Assembly: GCF_003259335.1 (NCBI RefSeq) | Contig: NZ_QLLL01000002.1 | Coordinates: 709,885 to 773,884, forward strand | Direction: 5' to 3' | DNA from: Chitinophaga skermanii | Lineage (GTDB): Bacteria > Bacteroidota > Bacteroidia > Chitinophagales > Chitinophagaceae | Length of the DNA stretch: 64,000 bases | Shown: one piece after another, positions 44,405 to 52,797 of the stretch | Layout: each line of letters begins with the position of its first letter | Numbering within the stretch: the stretch's first letter is position 1 | Position numbers and translations under genes: made by a program | Notes under the pieces: model-generated | Told to the model about the DNA's origin: nothing | The model's database searches: none | What the model saw: the letters and a program-made list of their open reading frames with translations, nothing else

Positions 44405-46315
44405 TTACTCTTCTTTCATCATTGTTTCACTGTAGTATTCCCGGGGAGTTTGCCCGGTTATTTTTTTAAAGGATCTATTAAAAGCAGTTTTAGAATTGAA
44501 CCCTACATCGTAGGCAATGCTTAATAATGTGTGGTTTTTAAAACGGGGGTTATCTACCCGCTTTTTGAACTCTTCTACCCGGAACCCGTTCACGAAATCG
44601 AAGAAATTCTTTCCAAAGCCATCGTTCAACACTTTCGACAGGGTATGCACCGGCATTTGGATTTTTTGGGCCAGCTCGTTCAGGCTGAGGCGTGGGTTGG
44701 TGAATAGCTTGCTTTTGTGCATGAAGCCTTCCACCGCTTCCATGAGTTGTTGTATACTTTCGTTCTCGCTTTCCCCGGCCGGGGCAACGAGCGTAATGGG
44801 TTCTTCCGTTTCTATCTTCAACTCCACTACTTCTTTTTCTAAAGGTGCCGGGTCGAACATGGAGAAGTTCTTCTGCGGCGACACTTTAAATATCTCGGGC
44901 TGGTGAATGGCGTAGTACCCTACGAAGTAGGTAATCGTAGAAAATACTAACCAAATCATGTCTACACTTCTTTCCACCACCAACCAAACGTGTAAATTGA
45001 ACATATAGCCAGCGCCTAAAGCGATGAACATAAACAGCCACATGCCCAAACACACTGCTTGTATAACATGAACAGTGTTGAGATAATTTAGGTTTTGTTC
45101 GTACGAAAAATTCGTCATGAACTGCGCTTTGTAAAAGCGCAAGGTGGCCCTAAATAAAAACCAATAATATATATTCCATGCCAATCCCAATAAGCCGGAA
45201 CCTAAGAACACGCCCATTAACAGCGGGTCTTGGTTCATCATATCCAATTGTAAAGCCCTATCACTCAACAAAAAGAACGGTAAATACACCGCCACTTGTA
45301 AAATGGAAGGAATGAAATGGTATACTTGCCGCTTATTGCGCGGGGTATGGTTGAATAATAATTTTTGCAGATAGATGTAAAACAACGGTGCATACAAGAA
45401 GATTGCAAAATCCGGTATCAGCAATATTTTCGTGAACGCTTCTGCTGCTGGGCGATAGCTCCCTATTACCCGCAAGAAAATCATGCATGATACAAATGCA
45501 ATCGTAATCACCAACCAGCGATTACCTGCGCGGTTATAATCTTGAATGGTAGGAATAGCAATAATTAGCAGCAAGCCTTGGAAGGCCGAAAGCAACAACA
45601 ACAAATCGTACAATGAGTAGAAGTTGAAAGTTGCCGCGAGATCTTCCCAGCCATCGATGTTCACTTCGATATTTGTTGCACCTTTACCTTCGTTGTGTTT
45701 TACTTCCCGGTTAGGCAAAGCCTTGCCACTACTGCGCCCTTCTACCGATTCCCAGTTACCGCGGGTAAACTTGTACTTAATGGCATTCAAGCTGGTGAAA
45801 ATGCTAACGCGCCAGGTGCCGTCTTCGTGGTGTTGTAGTTTGTATAATGGATTACCGGGTTCCCAATCGTTGAAATTGCCCGTGATGTATAACGCGGCAT
45901 CGTGTGGTGTACTTTTAGGAATACTGCGCACGATGAAAGTGTAGATGAGTTTGTTTTCCCAGCCTGCAATATTGACTTGTATGTTGTGCGGGTCTGCGAA
46001 AGTAGCAGCGTTGTATACGCGGTTAGGGATATTCCCCCCGATATCGTCGCCCTCTGCTAAGGCCCAATTCCCGTTGGTGACTTTATATTCGAAACGTTCG
46101 GGCGGATGGGGTATATCGAGGTAATAATGCCCGCTTGCATCGAGTTTGAAAGCGTAATTGGGGTCGTTGGGACTCCAGCCATTAAAATCGGTTGCAAGAA
46201 ACAAGGGTTTATTGGGAACCGGCATTGGCACCGTGTTTACAATTGTAATGCGCACTTGTGCCGCGCAACAATATGTAACGAGTAACAATAAAAAAGCATG
46301 AATGTATTTCAACAT
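44405..46315 (-). CDS. Hybrid membrane sensor: tandem starch-binding-like domains, seven helices, AraC DNA-binding domain
   Basis: 636 residues. A signal peptide (MLKYIHAFLLLLVTYCCAAQ) is followed by two similar beta domains (about 22-118 and 124-225). Each has the AMPK-glycogen/CBM20-48-like pattern FxGxFNxW (ATDFNGW 41-47, TGNFNDW 145-151) and YKxTxGNW (78-84, 181-188) then PNR. Seven predicted membrane helices span about 236-470. A linker leads to a C-terminal AraC HTH (about 525-630; FNSKTAFNRSFKKITGQTPREYY). So the outside can bind an alpha-glucan and the inside DNA. It lies 51 bases after the amylase and upstream of SusCDE, and most likely activates them. This is one protein acting as both receptor and regulator. 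Confidence 0.85.
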   Translation of the reverse strand: MLKYIHAFLLLLVTYCCAAQVRITIVNTVPMPVPNKPLFLATDFNGWSPNDPNYAFKLDASGHYYLDIPHPPERFEYKVTNGNWALAEGDDIGGNIPNRVYNAATFADPHNIQVNIAGWENKLIYTFIVRSIPKSTPHDAALYITGNFNDWEPGNPLYKLQHHEDGTWRVSIFTSLNAIKYKFTRGNWESVEGRSSGKALPNREVKHNEGKGATNIEVNIDGWEDLAATFNFYSLYDLLLLLSAFQGLLLIIAIPTIQDYNRAGNRWLVITIAFVSCMIFLRVIGSYRPAAEAFTKILLIPDFAIFLYAPLFYIYLQKLLFNHTPRNKRQVYHFIPSILQVAVYLPFFLLSDRALQLDMMNQDPLLMGVFLGSGLLGLAWNIYYWFLFRATLRFYKAQFMTNFSYEQNLNYLNTVHVIQAVCLGMWLFMFIALGAGYMFNLHVWLVVERSVDMIWLVFSTITYFVGYYAIHQPEIFKVSPQKNFSMFDPAPLEKEVVELKIETEEPITLVAPAGESENESIQQLMEAVEGFMHKSKLFTNPRLSLNELAQKIQMPVHTLSKVLNDGFGKNFFDFVNGFRVEEFKKRVDNPRFKNHTLLSIAYDVGFNSKTAFNRSFKKITGQTPREYYSETMMKEE

Positions 46316-46366
46316 GCGATGTTTAATTTTGCTGCAATCAATACCGGTTCGCCGTTAAACCGGCTA

Positions 46367-48220
46367 TTACTTTTCTAATTCCAGCACCCACATGGTCATA
46401 CCTGGAATTTGTCTATCACTATCAATATTTATCTTTTCATTCGTAAGCACATTGCGTGCTGTTTTGAAGCCGCCGATTCTATCTACGTAGCGTGCAAATT
46501 CAACCGGGCGGGCATTCTTGTTTGTGTTCATCACACACATTACAGTTTGTTGATCGTCGTACCTAAAGTATACGTACAATCCTTCTTTCGGCACGTACTG
46601 CATTAGCTTGCCTGTTTGTAAAGCAGTAGCGCGCAAGCGGAACTGGCCTAATTGCTTTACCATGGTTTGCATGGATAATTGGTCATCCGTTAAACCTTTA
46701 CCGGTAAACGCATTCACGGTATCACCTGCCCACCCGCCTGGAAAATCCAATCGTACCCAGCCATCTGGATTGGTTTCGCCTTTCATAAGGATTTCGGAGC
46801 CATAATAAAGCTGCGGAATACCTCTATAAGTCAATAACCATTGATAGGCGATTTTTTGTTTCGCCACATCTCCTTTCACCGTTGAAAAGAAACGGTTATA
46901 ATCGTGATTATCTAAGAATAGTACGTTCCTTGTTGGGTCTTTGTACAAGAAATCGTTACTTAATGTTGCATATAACTGGTTAACACCTGTGTTCCATCCA
47001 AAGTCTTGAGTAAGCGCAGGAATAATACCTGAGAACAACAGTTGGAAATCTACTACTCCTTGCAAGTTACTTTTAAATGCTGTTTGAATGTTGTTTTGCG
47101 CGAAAAATGCTTGGTTGGCGGTGCCATTCACCCAGGCTTCACCATACAAGGTGATATTGGGGAATTCTGCTTCCAAGGCCGCATTACAATCATTGCTGAA
47201 CGGCAAGTCATTATAAATATAAGTATCAATTCTAATACCATCTACACCAAATTTTTCCACGTACCAAATAGCGTGTTGTATAATGTAGTTGGCCACGAAT
47301 GGATTTTTTTGGTTCCAGTCTGGCATCTCGGGTACAAACCAACCATCACTCATCAGCTTGGTATCGGATGGTGCGGCATAGGGATCAAACAGGGTTTGAT
47401 CTTTCGCGTTGGTTTTGGTGAAAGTGGGCCATTGGTTTAACCAATCTTTTGAAGGAATATCTTTTACTAAGAAGTTATACGAGCCCATGTGGTTGTATAC
47501 GGCATCTTGAATTAGCTTCATACCGCGCTTGTGCAACTCGTCGCTCAATTGGCGGTACATTTTTTCGCCACCGTAGCGGGCATCTACTTTATAGTGATTT
47601 GTAATGGCGTAGCCGTGTTCGGTGCGGTTAGGCATGTCGTTTTCGAGTACGGGGGTAGTCCATAAAGCGGTGACACCTAATGATTGTAAATAATCTAAGT
47701 GATTGATAATACCTTGGAAATCGCCACCATGTCGATCGTAGATTTCTTGCCTATTGAGGGATTGATCGCGTAGGCCGGGCACTTTATCGTTACTTGGATC
47801 GCCATTACTAAAGCGGTCGGGCATGAGGAAGTAGATTACATCTTTCGATGTAACCCCTACGGCATGGGTTTGGCCTGGTTTACCTACCCGTGCTTCTAAT
47901 GGCCATTGTAGTGTATATGTTTTTTTCTTGTATTGATATTTAATGGGAACGAGGCCTGGTTGTGCATTATCGGCAATCGTAATATCCACCGCTAAATAGC
48001 GGTTATTTTCAAAGGTATGTGTGCCATTGAGCGTTACACCGGGGTATTGAACAGTTACTTGTGCATTCACAGCATCGAACTGATCCCCGCGCAATAACAA
48101 TTGCACTTGTTTCTTTTTCATACCAACCCACCAATTGCTGGGATAAATTTGCACTTGCTGTGCAGCTAACGGCAAATAGCATAGGAGCGCCGCCAGCACA
48201 ATAGTCACCCGATTGAACAT
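46367..48220 (-). CDS. Periplasmic GH13 amylase, cyclomaltodextrinase/neopullulanase type (SusA-like)
   Basis: 617 residues. Signal peptide ends LPLAAQQ. An N-terminal cyclomaltodextrinase beta domain (about 22-112; IYPSNWWVGMKKKQVQLLLRG) precedes the GH13 barrel. Conserved regions are present: DAVYNH (239-244), nucleophile Asp332 in DGIRIDT, acid/base Glu361 in LYGEAW, and Asp440 in FLDNHD. A C-terminal beta domain ends the protein. It cleaves maltooligosaccharides or cyclodextrins that SusCDE bring in. It lies upstream of the sensor gene in the same direction, and its promoter should be in the 227-base gap to the divergent LytS kinase. Confidence 0.93.
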   Translation of the reverse strand: MFNRVTIVLAALLCYLPLAAQQVQIYPSNWWVGMKKKQVQLLLRGDQFDAVNAQVTVQYPGVTLNGTHTFENNRYLAVDITIADNAQPGLVPIKYQYKKKTYTLQWPLEARVGKPGQTHAVGVTSKDVIYFLMPDRFSNGDPSNDKVPGLRDQSLNRQEIYDRHGGDFQGIINHLDYLQSLGVTALWTTPVLENDMPNRTEHGYAITNHYKVDARYGGEKMYRQLSDELHKRGMKLIQDAVYNHMGSYNFLVKDIPSKDWLNQWPTFTKTNAKDQTLFDPYAAPSDTKLMSDGWFVPEMPDWNQKNPFVANYIIQHAIWYVEKFGVDGIRIDTYIYNDLPFSNDCNAALEAEFPNITLYGEAWVNGTANQAFFAQNNIQTAFKSNLQGVVDFQLLFSGIIPALTQDFGWNTGVNQLYATLSNDFLYKDPTRNVLFLDNHDYNRFFSTVKGDVAKQKIAYQWLLTYRGIPQLYYGSEILMKGETNPDGWVRLDFPGGWAGDTVNAFTGKGLTDDQLSMQTMVKQLGQFRLRATALQTGKLMQYVPKEGLYVYFRYDDQQTVMCVMNTNKNARPVEFARYVDRIGGFKTARNVLTNEKINIDSDRQIPGMTMWVLELEK

Positions 48221-48447
48221 AACCTGGAATTAATGAATATACGTTGTGAAGGGCAAGTTAAATAATCATGTTTGCCTATCCTTCTTGCTTATCTTGAAAG
48301 CTATGAAAACGGTGCAGATTGCACTTTTATGTAAATTCATGCAGTTTATACGGCAAAACTTGTCGTTTGTATAAAAAGAATGCTGTTAGCAGGGATTTTT
48401 TTAGCTTGCGAAACAGCATGAAATATTCCTTATAAGAATTTCATGAT

Positions 48448-49509
48448 ATGATCCAATTAAATAATTCGCGGTTGGGGAAGAAAAGTTTATATGCGCTGTA
48501 CTGGTTTTTGTACATCATATTATTCGGGTTTATACAAGGAGGGCAAAGCAACGACTATAAAAATGCATTCGCCGGTGAATTGATTAGTTTGCCGTTGCGC
48601 GTGATATTTGTAGCGATTGTGTGTGAAATTTTGATGGAGAAATACCTCTTTAAGAAAAGGATTCTCGCCTTTTTGGTGGCGTATGTACCGTTATTGATTC
48701 TCTTTTCCATTTTCCAGCGTATTATCGACAATGCGATCATCTTGGAATACTTCCTCACGCATTGGCAGAAGGAACCTATTTTTCTTATTCCTCCATTTTT
48801 ATATAGCATCATTAAGTTGCAGTTCGTGGTAACGATACCTTTTAGTGTGAAGTTGTTTTATAACTGGGTGATGGAGCAAAATAGGGCGATGAAAATAGCG
48901 GAAGAAAAGACGCAAGCTGAATTGAACTTGTTACGCAATCAATTCCACCCGCACTTTATATTTAACGTGTTGAATACCTTGTATGCGAAAACGATGATTA
49001 CGGCCCCTGCATCGGCCGAAATTGTCCAACGGATTTCGTCGCTCTTACGGTTTTCAATTTACGAAGTGGGTACGAAAAAGATTCCCCTTTCCAAAGAAAT
49101 CCAATACCTCGAAGATTACATTTCGCTACAAAAAGCACGTTTCGATCATCATGTTGAAATTAGCTTTAATGTAGAAGGAGGCCCATTAGACGGCCAATAT
49201 ATAGAACCATTTTTAGTGGTTCCTTTTGTAGAGAACAGTTTCAAACACTGCATGCATTCCGACCCCGGCGAAAGCTGGATCACGATGTATATCTCCATTC
49301 AACCCGGCTGGCTCACTGCTCAAATTGAAAACAGTGTACCACCGAAAGTTACCAACAACCACGATACACATCATGGTATTGGCCTAGAGAATGTACGTAA
49401 GCGGTTAGACTTACTCTATGAAGATAAACACACCTTGAAGATTACACAAACAGCAGAAAGCTTTTTTGTTTATTTAAAAGTAAAATTAGCAGCACATGAT
49501 GAACAATAG
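48448..49509 (+). CDS. LytS-type membrane histidine kinase (pair 1)
   Basis: 353 residues. About four membrane helices cover residues 13-140. Then the His_kinase (LytS/YehU) region: AQAELNLLRNQFHPHFIFNVLNTLYAK with the phosphoacceptor His at about 169, and the ATPase tract FVENSFKHCMH and GIGLENVRKRLDLLYED. No PAS or GAF domain is seen. It phosphorylates the LytTR regulator next to it; the reading frames overlap by 14 bases. The promoter is divergent to the amylase promoter, but control of the Sus locus by this kinase is not shown. Confidence 0.92.
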   Translation: MIQLNNSRLGKKSLYALYWFLYIILFGFIQGGQSNDYKNAFAGELISLPLRVIFVAIVCEILMEKYLFKKRILAFLVAYVPLLILFSIFQRIIDNAIILEYFLTHWQKEPIFLIPPFLYSIIKLQFVVTIPFSVKLFYNWVMEQNRAMKIAEEKTQAELNLLRNQFHPHFIFNVLNTLYAKTMITAPASAEIVQRISSLLRFSIYEVGTKKIPLSKEIQYLEDYISLQKARFDHHVEISFNVEGGPLDGQYIEPFLVVPFVENSFKHCMHSDPGESWITMYISIQPGWLTAQIENSVPPKVTNNHDTHHGIGLENVRKRLDLLYEDKHTLKITQTAESFFVYLKVKLAAHDEQ

Positions 49510-50227
49510 CATTAACTGTATCATCATTGAAGATGAGAAACCGGCAGCCGATATATTAGAACACTACGTATCTAAAATCGAATTACTTCACTTGGTAGGT
49601 ACGTTCAATAGCGGCACCCAAGCTATGCGTTGTTTAAACACGCACCATATCGATTTAATTTTCACCGATATTAACATGCCCGGTATCTCAGGTATCGATT
49701 TCATTAAAAGCATTACCCCCACCCCCAACGTCATTTTTACCACGGCCCATTCAGAATATGCCGTAGAAGGCTTTGAACTCAACGCTGTTGATTACTTATT
49801 AAAACCTATCACTTTCGAACGCTTCTTAAAAGCCGTTAACCGTTTCATCAAACTCGACAAACATACCATCGAAACCCTTAAACCTGCTCCTGCTGCAAGT
49901 ACAGCTGCTCCTTTCGTATTCATTAAATGTGAAAAGAAGATGGTCAAAATCTTCTTAGATGATATTCTATATTTCGAATCACAAAAGAATTATCTTCTGA
50001 TATATACCACTTCTGGTCAACATAAAACGTATCATTCTATTAGTGAAATGGAGGAGAAGTTACCTGCTAGTAAGTTTTTACGTGTTCATCGTTCTTTTAT
50101 CGTTGCGATTAGTAAGATAGAACAGTTTAGTACTTCTGATGTTACTTTGCCTGGTGCTACGATTCCTATAGGTAGGCATTATGCTGCTGCGACTTTGCAA
50201 ATGTTGAAGCAGTATCAGCAAGGATGA
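49496..50227 (+). CDS. LytTR-family response regulator (pair 1)
   Basis: 243 residues. A receiver domain (about 5-120) has Glu-Asp at 11-13, phosphoacceptor Asp58 in FTDINMPG, Thr in TTAHSEYAVEGFE and Lys in LLKPI. A LytTR DNA-binding domain follows (about 145-240; DDILYFESQKNYLLIYTTSGQ, FLRVHRSFIVAISKIEQF). It overlaps the kinase by 14 bases, so the two are coupled. LytTR proteins bind direct repeats; target unknown. Confidence 0.93.
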   Translation: MMNNSINCIIIEDEKPAADILEHYVSKIELLHLVGTFNSGTQAMRCLNTHHIDLIFTDINMPGISGIDFIKSITPTPNVIFTTAHSEYAVEGFELNAVDYLLKPITFERFLKAVNRFIKLDKHTIETLKPAPAASTAAPFVFIKCEKKMVKIFLDDILYFESQKNYLLIYTTSGQHKTYHSISEMEEKLPASKFLRVHRSFIVAISKIEQFSTSDVTLPGATIPIGRHYAAATLQMLKQYQQG

Positions 50228-50237
50228 TATTGTGTTT

Positions 50238-50327
50238 TACTGCCGTAGGCGGGGAAAGTAATTTTTTATTGCCAGTGGCTTGGGAGTGACCTTATACTGC
50301 CGTAGGCGGGGTAAGTAATTTTTTATT
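50238..50327 (+). repeat. Two 33-bp direct repeats (TACTGCCGTAGGCGGGG type)
   Basis: TACTGCCGTAGGCGGGG followed by AAGTAATTTTTTATT occurs at 50238-50270 and, with one base changed, at 50295-50327. Within it TGCCGTAGGC is near-palindromic, and its inverse GCCTACGGCA is found again at 50917-50926. Nothing coding lies in the region; origin is unknown. Confidence 0.65.
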
Positions 50328-50676
50328 AAATGTTGTTGGGGCTTCATCTTTCTTCTATTGCTGTAGTATTTTCATTTCTTCTTTTGATCGATATGTGGCT
50401 TTGCCGCTCCAGGGCCGCGGCAGTGGGCCCCGTAATGTATTTCGGAATATGGTTCTGCGGGCTGGCCTTGCATCTATTAAGGGTGGGTGGGTCGTGTTAA
50501 GGTGGGTGCGTTGATTAGGTTCCCGGTTGTCGTATTTTCCGCATAACCAAGTTTCCTCAACACATTACTGATAGGGGAAAATGCGGGCTGTTTGTCTGGA
50601 TTATTGCGGAATTGGTTCGGTTTTTTTTTGTGATTGAGTTTGTGTGGTGACTTGTTTGTTGGGAAAATCCAATTTT
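50328..50676. other. Non-coding region before element B
   Basis: No gene is supported. An 87-codon minus-strand frame at 50477-50740 runs into the dispersed element, has no recognisable domain, and uses Pro/Lys/Asn-rich sequence; it may be a decayed or repeat-borne frame. The gap between the LytTR gene and YccF is about 700 bases and is mostly repeat material. Confidence 0.4.
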
Positions 50677-50825
50677 CCAACATAACAGGCCCCTCAAAGA
50701 CCCAATGCCCTTCACTACAGTACTCCAAAAGCCCTATCACAGCCCCGATCCAACGGCCACGCAGTACATTGGCCGTTGGTCCTCCTTTCTTTGGTTACTT
50801 TCTTTGGAGAAGCAAAGAAAGTAAC
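50677..50825 (-). repeat. Dispersed structured element, copy B (about 149 bp)
   Basis: Inverted relative to copy A at 38091-38239. The 13-bp hairpin (arms 50794-50806 and 50813-50825) is identical in both copies, and the second hairpin CAACGGCC/GGCCGTTG (50751-50758, 50771-50778) has the paired differences noted there. The remaining sequence to about 50677 is clearly similar. The two copies are not adjacent to any shared gene. Confidence 0.8.
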
Positions 50826-50930
50826 AAACAGGATGTATTATAATAGTAAATGAAGGCAATTAGTATGTAATTACAGCCATAGGAAAACGGGGTATTGGGA
50901 GAATATTTTTTCTACTGCCTACGGCAATAG

Positions 50931-51299
50931 TTAAATAATTACTTTACCAAAAGGTGTAAAACACAAACTCATGAGTTTAAAATGTTGTCGGCCAAAGGGA
51001 ATACCGATAATTGTTAGGCACAATAGGAAACCGAAAAACAAGTGATTGATAGCCATGCAAATACCGCCGGTTAATGCCCATACGATATTGAGTATTGTTG
51101 ATATGCAGCCGGTGGAGTATTCGGCGTCTCGTATTTGGGAACCGAAAGGCCATAGGGTGAAGAAGCCAATTTTAAACATTTGTAAGCCGAAGGGGATGCC
51201 GATGATAGTGAGACACATCATAAAGCCACCTACCATGTAGCCAATAAAAGAGAAAAAGCCGCCGAAAACGAGCCAAATTATATTACCTAAGAAATTCAT
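50931..51299 (-). CDS. YccF-family inner-membrane protein
   Basis: 122 residues from ATG at 51299 (MNFLGNIIWLVFGG); an earlier start at 51359 lacks family match. Two copies of the YccF repeat are visible: IIWLVFGGFFSFIGYMVGGFMMCLTIIGIPFGLQMFKIGFF and a second with LTGGICMAINHLFFGFLLCLTIIGIPFGRQHFKL. The PFG motifs and hydrophobic segments suit an integral membrane protein of unknown function. It is a single gene. A short tract with TGCCGTAGGC-like palindrome ends about five bases after its stop. Confidence 0.88.
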   Translation of the reverse strand: MNFLGNIIWLVFGGFFSFIGYMVGGFMMCLTIIGIPFGLQMFKIGFFTLWPFGSQIRDAEYSTGCISTILNIVWALTGGICMAINHLFFGFLLCLTIIGIPFGRQHFKLMSLCFTPFGKVII

Positions 51300-51503
51300 G
51301 TTGTTGTTAATTGGAATCAAAGTAATATTTTTCTGCATGTTGTGTATGCCTTTCATCATTCTATTGGTTTGTATGGGTTATAAGCCTTTGCCAGGGCGCG
51401 TTGTATTTTACATTTTGGAGGCCACTCTTGCCAGGTTCATGGCCAGTTATACAAAATTTCACCCCGGTTATACTTCCGCTGGCTGCTAAAATAGAGGACT
51501 GTT

Positions 51504-51511
51504 TATCTTTG
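51504..51511 (+). promoter_or_regulatory. TAnnTTTG promoter element (plus strand)
   Basis: TATCTTTG matches the Bacteroidota -7 consensus exactly and points into the hairpin series that ends at the terminator at 51657-51717. Confidence 0.5.
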
Positions 51512-51517
51512 TGCTAG

Positions 51518-51717
51518 CAATCTGTTTATTAACCGTGATATGCTGCATAATCGTACATGTGATTACAGTGAGCATACCAAGAAAGCACTATCAAACCACT
51601 GTTGTGCCCCGATTACAACGCTGCATTTCCTTTAATGCAGACGTTTTACCTACTTTGCGCTTAACTTCTTGTGGTATCAATGATTGATACATAAGGTAGT
51701 TAAGCGCTTTCTTTTTG
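51518..51717 (+). ncRNA. Candidate structured small RNA or long leader with four hairpins
   Basis: From the promoter element to the T-tract is about 200 bases. Helices in order: TATGCT/AGCATA with inner TAATC/GATTA (51539-51576), GTTGT/ACAAC (51601-51619), CTGCATT/AATGCAG (51621-51640), and a large terminator-type helix GCGCTTAACT/AGTTAAGCGC with inner GTATCA/TGATAC (51657-51707) followed by TTTCTTTTTG. No open frame fits. It ends 90 bases before the next gene, so an attenuator leader is an alternative to a free RNA. I do not recognise the family. Confidence 0.42.
51657..51717 (+). terminator. Large intrinsic terminator of the candidate RNA
   Basis: A two-part stem (GCGCTTAACT with AGTTAAGCGC outside, GTATCA with TGATAC inside) followed by TTTCTTTTTG. 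Confidence 0.75.
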
Positions 51718-51807
51718 TTCCTTTTTTGGTCTAGGAAGGGCTTCTTAGAATTAAAATTTCATTACTTCATTTAGTTTCATACCTTTACGCTGTATTTAAA
51801 TGTAAAT

Positions 51808-52263
51808 ATGTCAACCGCCATTCCTATGCCCAGCCAAAGGATCGTTGAATTTATACGGTCGATCGGCATTGAAGTCATCCTCAGCCCACTAGAAGCTGCG
51901 CCCGGTGTTTTGATTCAAAACGGGGCCATGTACATTGATTTTCAACGTGAACCTATTCCCCGCGAAATACTTGAGAAAGCTGCACAAATAGCCGTTGTAC
52001 CAAAGGCAGAACGCAATACCTTGTCTACGCAAAGCTTGTTGCGAAGGGAATGGTATGCTGCTGAAGAAATGATGGCATCTGCATGGCATTATGCTGCGAA
52101 TATCCACCTGGGTATGCATTCTTCAGTACATAGTTCACCCGAGAAACAGCATGCTTTCGGGGTGTCTATGTTGCAAAATACAGGTATGACGTACGATTAT
52201 TGCGTAGCGGCAGAAAAGGGTTCTTCGGCCTATCCATCTATGCTTAAATGGACGAGGGAATAG
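51808..52263 (+). CDS. Uncharacterised protein
   Basis: 151 residues, no signal or membrane helix. It begins STAIPMPSQRIVEFIRSIGIEV, has a small beta region (GVLIQNGAMYIDFQREPI), and a helical body LLRREWYAAEEMMASAWHYAANIHLGMHSSVHSS. The His-rich HLGMHSSVHSS stretch is notable, but no family is recognised. Codon use is normal, so it is probably a real gene. A promoter-like TACCTTTA lies 21 bases upstream. Confidence 0.6.
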   Translation: MSTAIPMPSQRIVEFIRSIGIEVILSPLEAAPGVLIQNGAMYIDFQREPIPREILEKAAQIAVVPKAERNTLSTQSLLRREWYAAEEMMASAWHYAANIHLGMHSSVHSSPEKQHAFGVSMLQNTGMTYDYCVAAEKGSSAYPSMLKWTRE

Positions 52264-52347
52264 TTTTTCTTCTAGTGCAAGCACCTAAGGTTTTGCATTT
52301 CTTGGAAAAATTGTGTTTGTTGCAATACAATCATAAATCGTTTGTAG

Positions 52348-52797
52348 ATGGTTCAGATTATTCGTACACAGTCGGACAATACCGATTTCTTAGGATTAGT
52401 AAAGCTGTTGGATGCAGAATTAGCAGCGCGTGATGGCGACGACCATGCATTTTTTGCTGCTTTGAATAAAGTAGATATGATTAAGCATGTGGTATTACTG
52501 TACGAAAACGAGGTGGCGGTAGGTTGTGGAGCCATGAAGCACTATGAGGAAGGGGTTATGGAGGTGAAACGTATGTATGTAGCGGAAAACAAACGCAGCC
52601 GTGGCTTGGCATCCCAAGTACTCCAAGCACTCGAGAATTGGGCTATAGAACTGGGCTACAAAAGATTCATCTTAGAAACAGGCATCAAACAACCCGAAGC
52701 GATCAGTCTATATACTAAAAATCGATACCAACGCATCCCGAACTTCGGCAAATACATTGGTATCGAAGAAAGTGTATGTTTCGAGAAACTACTCTGA
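52348..52797 (+). CDS. GNAT-family N-acetyltransferase
   Basis: 149 residues. The acetyl-CoA site is recognisable: VEVKRMYVAENKRSRGLASQVLQALENWA, i.e. the RxxGxA-type P-loop, then LGYKRFILETGIKQPEAISLYTKNRYQRI. It acetylates a small molecule or protein amino group; substrate unknown. The gene converges with the NAD(P)-binding gene, with nine bases of overlap of the 3' ends. Confidence 0.88.
   Translation: MVQIIRTQSDNTDFLGLVKLLDAELAARDGDDHAFFAALNKVDMIKHVVLLYENEVAVGCGAMKHYEEGVMEVKRMYVAENKRSRGLASQVLQALENWAIELGYKRFILETGIKQPEAISLYTKNRYQRIPNFGKYIGIEESVCFEKLL

Larger units (their letters stand above)
51300..51807. other. Intergenic region with a candidate small RNA
   Basis: 508 bases without a supported protein gene; a 63-codon plus-strand frame at 51298-51489 has no start context or family match. 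The right half holds the promoter-like site, hairpins and terminator described separately. TACCTTTA at 51780-51787 is one base from the promoter consensus and may serve the next gene. Confidence 0.5.

Noticed and set aside
50477..50740. 87-codon minus-strand frame in the repeat gap
   Set aside because: Runs into dispersed element B, Pro/Asn/Lys-rich, no domain; more likely repeat-borne than a gene.
51298..51489. 63-codon plus-strand frame opposite the YccF promoter
   Set aside because: Overlaps the YccF start, no signal, no family match.
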